A DNA stretch of 32,997 nucleotides from Candidatus Micrarchaeota archaeon RBG_16_49_10 (lineage in GTDB: Archaea > Aenigmatarchaeota > Aenigmatarchaeia > CG10238-14), in assembly GCA_001784635.1 (NCBI GenBank), contig MFRS01000003.1, positions 94,777-127,773 of the forward strand. Direction: 5' to 3'. A program made the position numbers and the translations under genes. Numbering within the stretch: the first letter of the stretch is position 1; the number at the start of each line of letters is the position of its first letter. Below the pieces are notes generated by a model. That model saw only the letters and a program-made list of their open reading frames with translations. It ran no database searches and had not been told where the DNA came from. Positions 27,590 to 32,997 of the stretch are shown here, piece by piece.

Positions 27590-27982
27590 CTATTTACTTT
27601 TTTTGGCCTTTTCCTTTATCCTATCGGCTATCTTCCCAAGGTAGTCGAAATAGGTCACCAGCCCGACAAAATCCCCTTTATTATCCACCACGGGCAGCGA
27701 CATGAACCCTTTCTTGAACATAAGGTCCGCAGCCTTTTCCAAATCATCCTCCAGGCTAACCGTCACGACAGGGCTGGTCATTATATCCCTGAACTTCAAT
27801 CTCTCGTAGTCAGCCTCGCTCTTTATGCTCCTTACTAGGTCGTTGTTCGTCACTATACCCACAGGCTTCCTGCCCTCGACGACCACAAGGATGTGGCAGT
27901 ACATGTTCCTGACCGAGGAGAGCTTCTCGTCGGCCTTCACCTGGCGGTGCTCGTCGTCGATTCTGCAGTCCGCAATCTTCAT
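27590..27982 (-). CDS. Tandem CBS-domain protein
   Basis: ILVVVEGRKPVGIVTNNDLVRSI, DIMTSPVVTVSLEDDLEKAADLMFKKGFMSLPVVDNKGDFVGLVTYFDYL. Confidence 0.9.
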   Translation of the reverse strand: MKIADCRIDDEHRQVKADEKLSSVRNMYCHILVVVEGRKPVGIVTNNDLVRSIKSEADYERLKFRDIMTSPVVTVSLEDDLEKAADLMFKKGFMSLPVVDNKGDFVGLVTYFDYLGKIADRIKEKAKKSK

Positions 27983-28020
27983 GAAATAAATATATCCTTC
28001 GGAGATAAATATTGTTTATT

Positions 28021-28644
28021 ATGGGAATGTCCAAATACGAGGCCAGCGCGCTCCTTTGGCTCTTGGCAAGATACAACCCAGGCGTAGCCCATCTCATCAG
28101 GGACCCGGAGAACAAGAAGAAGCTTACATCCGAGATAGAGGAGAGCCTTAAGGCGATAGCCTACGGCATTTCCCACGACGCGCTGGACGCAATCTGGGAG
28201 AAGGTGGAGGATGCGGCTGAAATCGGGGCTTTGGTCCCCACGGGAGGAACTGGGTCAGTTTCCATGGAGGCCGCAAGTTTCATAGCTAAGATGATGGTGC
28301 TCGGCCCCCTTGCGAGGAAATACTACTCATCTATTGAAAAGGTCCGTCCAGGCGTCTCCAAGGCTTTGGAGGCCTACCAGAACTTTTCAAATCTCCCACT
28401 ACTGGATAGCATACTCACAGTAATCCCGGAGAAGGGCATAGCGGCCATATACGCTTTCGTCAGGAACATCTACAGCATCATAAAGCAGGGGAAGAGCTTC
28501 GAGAGGGATGCCAAATACGGCAGAGGGGACTATGTGGACGACCTCTACGGCAAGGGGATGGAAGGGTACAGGGACCAGACTAGCACACACCCACTGAGGC
28601 CTGCGCTTGAGGATTACGGGGTTTCAAAAGCAAAGAAGAAGTGA
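28021..28644 (+). CDS. Hypothetical helical protein
   Basis: 207-aa ORF from ATG 28021, coding-like composition; no recognised domain. Confidence 0.75.
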   Translation: MGMSKYEASALLWLLARYNPGVAHLIRDPENKKKLTSEIEESLKAIAYGISHDALDAIWEKVEDAAEIGALVPTGGTGSVSMEAASFIAKMMVLGPLARKYYSSIEKVRPGVSKALEAYQNFSNLPLLDSILTVIPEKGIAAIYAFVRNIYSIIKQGKSFERDAKYGRGDYVDDLYGKGMEGYRDQTSTHPLRPALEDYGVSKAKKK

Positions 28645-28710
28645 ACACCTTTCTGAAATAATTAAAACTTGGAAAAGAAAGTTATTTTAAGAATTCGCTA
28701 TGTGAAAAGT

Positions 28711-29472
28711 ATGGGAAAACGTCCTAAAGTAAATATAACCAATGTTATACCTACTGGTCCACCAAAAAGTGGGTTTGGCAGATTTATAGGTGGTTATAAC
28801 GACCTTCTTGTAGCTGTCGGTGGTACCGTTCAACTTTTGATGACCGCCATACAACAAGTCATACCAGCAGTCACGCCTCAATATCAACTCCAAAAAGAAC
28901 CAGTTCAAGTATTATCAGTTCACCCATACGATGGATTACTCAAAATAGCGAGCGAGGCTGAAGCGATTTGCATAAAATACGGAAATACCCAACTTTTAAA
29001 CCAAATAAGGGAACAGACAGATACGTTAAGACTACAGGCAGACCGTTTAATTGGATACCGAAAGCTTTTGGAAGACCCAACTGTTCATGACAAACTTTCC
29101 AATTACGATTTACAACCGTCAGATCAAAGACCAAGGGACTCTCTAGAACCATACTTAAATCAACCAAGAGACGAAGTTTATAGGAATGAATTAAAATCAA
29201 ATTTGTACACTCCATACAATCCTTCGTCAGTTTCTCCGCAAGCTCCGGTTGCTCAACAAAAGAAAAAGACGGACCCAACAACAACTACAGCAGTGGTAAC
29301 TCTTTTAATCTCGACATTAACCCTGCTCTACCTTCCGTTCTCTTCCCTGACCGCGACGGCAAAAGTAGCTTCACCCACGTCCTCGGCCTTGCCGATATTC
29401 ATAGGATTGGCTTCTATAATAGCCGTCTCGATAGTCTTCTTGGCAAGAAGGAAGTCACATGTTCCTGGTTGA
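28711..29472 (+). CDS. Hypothetical protein with C-terminal TM segments
   Basis: Helical N-terminal part, Pro/Gln/Ser-rich linker, two C-terminal hydrophobic segments ending LARRKSHVPG. Confidence 0.7.
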   Translation: MGKRPKVNITNVIPTGPPKSGFGRFIGGYNDLLVAVGGTVQLLMTAIQQVIPAVTPQYQLQKEPVQVLSVHPYDGLLKIASEAEAICIKYGNTQLLNQIREQTDTLRLQADRLIGYRKLLEDPTVHDKLSNYDLQPSDQRPRDSLEPYLNQPRDEVYRNELKSNLYTPYNPSSVSPQAPVAQQKKKTDPTTTTAVVTLLISTLTLLYLPFSSLTATAKVASPTSSALPIFIGLASIIAVSIVFLARRKSHVPG

Positions 29473-30273
29473 CTCGTGCAATTCAGTGAGCCTCTCCTGG
29501 ACGTCCCTTCTCCTATCCTGCAGCTCCCTAAGACTGGCTTCCAAGGCGACCCTTTTGTTCGGGTCTTTTTCAGTAGCTAATTTGTGAGCAGCCTCAGCAA
29601 CAGCCTCGCTCATCTCGGCTAATTCTAACCTAAGGTTCTTGGTTTCGTCATGAAAAGCGGAGTAGACGCCAGCAGTGGTAGACCATTGTAGCTTTTTTTT
29701 AAGGAAGAAATAGTACAAACCAAATGTGAATATTAAACCAAACGCTAAGAGCGAAGCCCAACCCATTCCGTAAAAATATAGAAACAACAGTGTATAGGCG
29801 CAAAGTACGGTAGTACCTTGAAGAAGTGGCATTATAGGTTGTGCAAGTGGCCCTAACCACGCTACCGGTAGTGGGACAATCATAACTAAGGCTACCGTGA
29901 GAGCTAGCCAGACATTAGTTATCTGCGTTGACCTGAAAATTTTAAGCTCGTTCAAAAAACCATACACAATAAAAAAAACAGAGCCGGGAATAAGCACAAT
30001 AAGGAGCAGATTTACTATGCTAGCTAAAATTGGTGGTAGCACCATGTTGGCATAGTTCGTCAGTGCCAAGGCTATATTCGGACCCATAATAAAAATCGTA
30101 AGGGCCTTCAACCATACAGGAACATTATTTAATAAGTCAGATTTTGTATTGGTCTGGCTTCTGCTCCCTGGACCACTTGGGTCTAGACTGGTAGCAAACC
30201 GAAGTCCTATCAGAGACAACAACAAAATTAGAATAAGTCCCCGCCAAACCCTTCTCATGAAATAATTATGCAA
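29455..30273 (-). CDS. ELxIF-family membrane coiled-coil protein (copy 2)
   Basis: Signal peptide; VFFIVYGFLNELKIFRSTQITNVWLALTVAL; LQWSTTAGVYSAFHDETKNLRLELAEM; coiled coil. Confidence 0.82.
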   Translation of the reverse strand: MHNYFMRRVWRGLILILLLSLIGLRFATSLDPSGPGSRSQTNTKSDLLNNVPVWLKALTIFIMGPNIALALTNYANMVLPPILASIVNLLLIVLIPGSVFFIVYGFLNELKIFRSTQITNVWLALTVALVMIVPLPVAWLGPLAQPIMPLLQGTTVLCAYTLLFLYFYGMGWASLLAFGLIFTFGLYYFFLKKKLQWSTTAGVYSAFHDETKNLRLELAEMSEAVAEAAHKLATEKDPNKRVALEASLRELQDRRRDVQERLTELHESTRNM

Positions 30274-30295
30274 TCCTAACTTTTTAAATTTGGGT

Positions 30296-31042
30296 TTAGG
30301 CCGACCTTAAAGTTCCTCTCATCTCCTCGAGCCTGTCCTCTAAGCTTCTCACATCGTCTTTGAGTTTAGTCACCTGGGCCTCGAGTTCCGCTCTCCTGCT
30401 TGAGCTAGCGGTCCCGGCCATCTTCTCGGTCAGCTCTATTAACAGATCCCTTTTTTGGGCTAGCTCCATCCTCAACCCCTTCACAATCTCGTCATACCCT
30501 GCCGCAACGCTGGCCTGCGAGCCCCACTCAGACTTCCTTCTTTTGTAGTATAACCATGTCCCTACTATGAAAATCAGGGCAAAAAGGAGGACTGCCCATG
30601 TAGTTAATATTTGGAAAACAAAGTTGGCTATCATGTAGGTTACGTGCAGCGGGAAGAGGGAGAAAGACATCAATAAGGCCAGCCAAATATTGGCCTTTCG
30701 TACCCTTCTGAAAATCCTCAGCTCCTCCAAGAAACCGTAGACGATTATGAAAATAGCCAGGAAAGGTAAAATCGCGTACTGAACCAACACCCATATGAGA
30801 GTTAGGTTGAAAATAGTACCATGCGCCCCAGGCTCAAGTTTACTTGCTGGTATCCCAGTAAAGAATGAAAGAAAACCAGCTTTACAACTTTTAGTACCGC
30901 AAGCCTCTGTGCCCTTACACACATTTTGTAAATCCTCTAATGAACATCCTTGTTTCAAGAAAACTAGAGGATTAAATGCAGCGACTACATTCAGAATTAA
31001 CAAAGAGCACAATACCAAACTGACAGATTGGAGTTTTCTCAC
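30296..31042 (-). CDS. ELxIF-family membrane coiled-coil protein (copy 3), Cys-rich exodomain
   Basis: Signal peptide; IFIIVYGFLEELRIFRRVRKANIWLALLMSFSLFPLH; SEWGSQASVAAGYDEIVKGLRMELAQK; coiled coil. Confidence 0.83.
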   Translation of the reverse strand: MRKLQSVSLVLCSLLILNVVAAFNPLVFLKQGCSLEDLQNVCKGTEACGTKSCKAGFLSFFTGIPASKLEPGAHGTIFNLTLIWVLVQYAILPFLAIFIIVYGFLEELRIFRRVRKANIWLALLMSFSLFPLHVTYMIANFVFQILTTWAVLLFALIFIVGTWLYYKRRKSEWGSQASVAAGYDEIVKGLRMELAQKRDLLIELTEKMAGTASSSRRAELEAQVTKLKDDVRSLEDRLEEMRGTLRSA

Positions 31043-31052
31043 TAAATATCAC

Positions 31053-31745
31053 CTATATATCATCCAATTGCTTCATCTGAGCCCTGACATTGCTTATCTC
31101 AGCGTCTATTTTATCTAACCTTTGCGTTATTTGATCCAACCTTTTGCCTCTCGCGTCAGGTATCTCCTCGACTAACAACTTCCTCTCCTCATACAGTTGG
31201 CTCAGTTGCTCTTTAATGGATTTTTTAGCTACAGCTTCGGCTTCCGCAGTCGCGGCGGCCGATGTCCACTGCGACCTTCTGACTACCCCATACTTCCAGA
31301 TACCCACTGCGAAAATAAACGCGAAGACTAGGACAGCCCAAAAGGACATAAGATTGAACGTGACATTAACAAGCCATAAAAACATATGGGTCGGGAGTGT
31401 CGAAAAGGCTATTAAGAAAGACAGAATTCCATTGACCTTCCTAGTCCTCCTGAATATCCTCAATTCCTTGAGGAAGGCATATACAATTATCCAAACGCTG
31501 AAGAACGGTAATATACCAACCCATATAAACATAAACCAATTCTGTGTTGTCGCATCAAAACCAAACCATTCTGCCAAAACCCAAATAACTATATCCCACA
31601 ACCATTGAGGAACATCCTTTAAATCGCTTGGAAATGTCGGGACTGGTCCCCCAGCACCCGGAGTTGGTCCAATACCAAGAACAACATTCAAAGTAAGAGT
31701 TAAAAAAACAAGTAGGAACAGACTTCTTATAAGCTTCTTACCCAT
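31053..31745 (-). CDS. ELxIF-family membrane coiled-coil protein (copy 4)
   Basis: Signal peptide; VWIIVYAFLKELRIFRRTRKVNGILSFLIAFSTLPTH; SQWTSAAATAEAEAVAKKSIKEQLSQL; coiled coil. Confidence 0.83.
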   Translation of the reverse strand: MGKKLIRSLFLLVFLTLTLNVVLGIGPTPGAGGPVPTFPSDLKDVPQWLWDIVIWVLAEWFGFDATTQNWFMFIWVGILPFFSVWIIVYAFLKELRIFRRTRKVNGILSFLIAFSTLPTHMFLWLVNVTFNLMSFWAVLVFAFIFAVGIWKYGVVRRSQWTSAAATAEAEAVAKKSIKEQLSQLYEERKLLVEEIPDARGKRLDQITQRLDKIDAEISNVRAQMKQLDDI

Positions 31746-31818
31746 TGTGTATCAACCTTAACTAAGATTAATTTCGAAATTCCAATATTTATATTTTCCC
31801 AGAAGACAAATTCTATTC

Positions 31819-32121
31819 ATGATACCGGCAACTCCAGGGCTATTCGTCTTCATCCCGTCATCAATACTTTTGACGGTCGCCCTATACCACCTCCTAAATG
31901 AACTGAAAATCTTCAACTTCCAGAAGGCCAACATCCCTATAGCCATAGCCATCGCGCTGCCGGCGATGTACTTCCTCTCCTTCCTTTCCCCGTTCATTGG
32001 AGCCGCATCAATCTTCATCATATTCACTACAAGGCCGAAGAAGGAGACCAAGATGCGGCTGGCCATGCTGCTGTCCGCAGGCTACTTTCTGGCGGCCTCC
32101 CTTGTGGTGTACCTCCTCTGA
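31819..32121 (+). CDS. Minimal ELxIF-family TM protein without coiled coil
   Basis: LTVALYHLLNELKIFNFQKANIPIAIAIALPAMYFL resembles the core of copies 2-4; no charged C-terminal tail. Confidence 0.72.
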   Translation: MIPATPGLFVFIPSSILLTVALYHLLNELKIFNFQKANIPIAIAIALPAMYFLSFLSPFIGAASIFIIFTTRPKKETKMRLAMLLSAGYFLAASLVVYLL

Positions 32122-32187
32122 TGGGCATAATATATATTTTTGTTCCTATAATTCCTATTATTTTCCTAAAGGCATTCTTGTGATATC

Positions 32188-32997
32188 ATGGAGACAAAGA
32201 TAAACAAACTCACGCTTCACGGCTTCAAGTCCTTCAGGAAGAACGTGTCCATACCCTTCCTGCCGGGCTTCAACTCGGTTGCGGGCCCTAACGGATCTGG
32301 GAAAAGTAATATTTTGGATGCGATATGCTTCGTCCTAGGCAGGACCTCTGCCAAGTCCATGAGGGCGGACAAGTTGTACGAGCTGGTGTTCCATGGCAAC
32401 AAGATCAGCCCAGGCTCGGAATACGCCTCGGTTACACTATGGCTCGACAATTCCAAGAAGATATTCCCATACGAGGTGCCCGAGCTGTCTATAAACAGGA
32501 AGGTGAACGTCAAGGGGAACAGCATATACAAGCTCAACGGCAAGACGACGACGAGGGAGAAGGTGCTCGAGGTCTTCTCCGCGGCCAGAATCCACCCGGA
32601 CGGCTTCAACATCATACTTCAGGGCGATGTCACCAGCGTCATAGAGATGAGCCCCGAGGAGAGGAGGGAGATAATAGACCAAGTAGCTGGGATAAGCCTC
32701 TACGACGAGAAGAAGGAGAAGGCCCAGAGGAACCTGGATTTGGTCAGCGAGAAGCTGAGGGAGGTCGAGATAATAATAACCGAGCGCCTCGAACGACTGC
32801 AGGAGCTGGAGAGCGACAGGAACACGGCATTGAAGTACCAGGAGATGATAGATTACCTGAAGGTCCTCACCGCGTCAATCGCATACAAGAAGTACCAGTT
32901 CGAGATGGAGAAGTTCGATTCCCTGGAGGACAAGATAAAGGAGAGCGAGAAGGAGATAACAGGCTTCGAGGGGCAGATAAGGTCGTTGGACACCCAG
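32188..32997 (+). CDS. smc: Chromosome segregation protein SMC, N-terminal part (continues past window)
   Basis: METKINKLTLHGFKSFRKNVSIPFLPGFNSVAGPNGSGKSNILDAICFVLG (Walker A); SPEERREIIDQVAGISLYDEKK; absent from ORF track because no stop in window. Confidence 0.95.
   Translation, partial: METKINKLTLHGFKSFRKNVSIPFLPGFNSVAGPNGSGKSNILDAICFVLGRTSAKSMRADKLYELVFHGNKISPGSEYASVTLWLDNSKKIFPYEVPELSINRKVNVKGNSIYKLNGKTTTREKVLEVFSAARIHPDGFNIILQGDVTSVIEMSPEERREIIDQVAGISLYDEKKEKAQRNLDLVSEKLREVEIIITERLERLQELESDRNTALKYQEMIDYLKVLTASIAYKKYQFEMEKFDSLEDKIKESEKEITGFEGQIRSLDTQ

Noticed and set aside
27810-28115. 101-aa minus-strand ORF
   Set aside because: Out-of-frame overlap with the CBS protein gene; translation lacks protein-like character
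31758-32066. 102-aa minus-strand ORF near smc
   Set aside because: Plus-strand ORF 31819-32121 carries the ELxIF core motif and is the more plausible gene
20430-32121. Integrated virus or conjugative plasmid
   Set aside because: No integrase, recombinase, terminase, capsid, relaxase or VirB4/VirD4-like ATPase recognised, and no tRNA attachment site seen; remains possible for an unknown element
1-32997. CRISPR array, tRNA or rRNA genes
   Set aside because: No regularly spaced direct repeats and no convincing tRNA/rRNA signature seen by eye; a tRNAscan/Infernal run would be decisive

Overview
Archaeal chromosome segment; gene content looks DPANN-like, but that placement is inference. It has three parts. 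(1) ~1-11.7 kb: an AT-rich surface-glycan locus with two GT39-like membrane glycosyltransferases, an Alg14/Alg13-type pair, two B12-binding radical SAM proteins, an asparagine synthase-like protein, a methyltransferase and two GT2 enzymes. (2) 11.7-20.5 kb: a conserved archaeal information-processing block: L15e, RNase P Rpp30 and Pop5, proteasome alpha, SBDS, exosome Rrp4/Rrp41/Rrp42, a short L39e gene absent from the ORF track, a degenerate Nudix protein, GatD and a compact GatE. (3) 20.4-32.1 kb: ~16 mostly unrecognisable ORFs between gatE and smc. This block contains a paralogous membrane family (signal peptide or anchor, TM helices with an 'ELxIF...N..LA' signature, a conserved Trp after the last TM, cytoplasmic coiled coil) with four full-length members and two apparent half-length relatives. 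It also holds a second duplicated module (J-like protein and a 126-aa partner), a predicted gluzincin-type HELGH metallopeptidase and several orphan helical proteins. This block is the best candidate for an undescribed envelope-associated system; its function is unknown. All calls come from reading the sequence; no database search was run.
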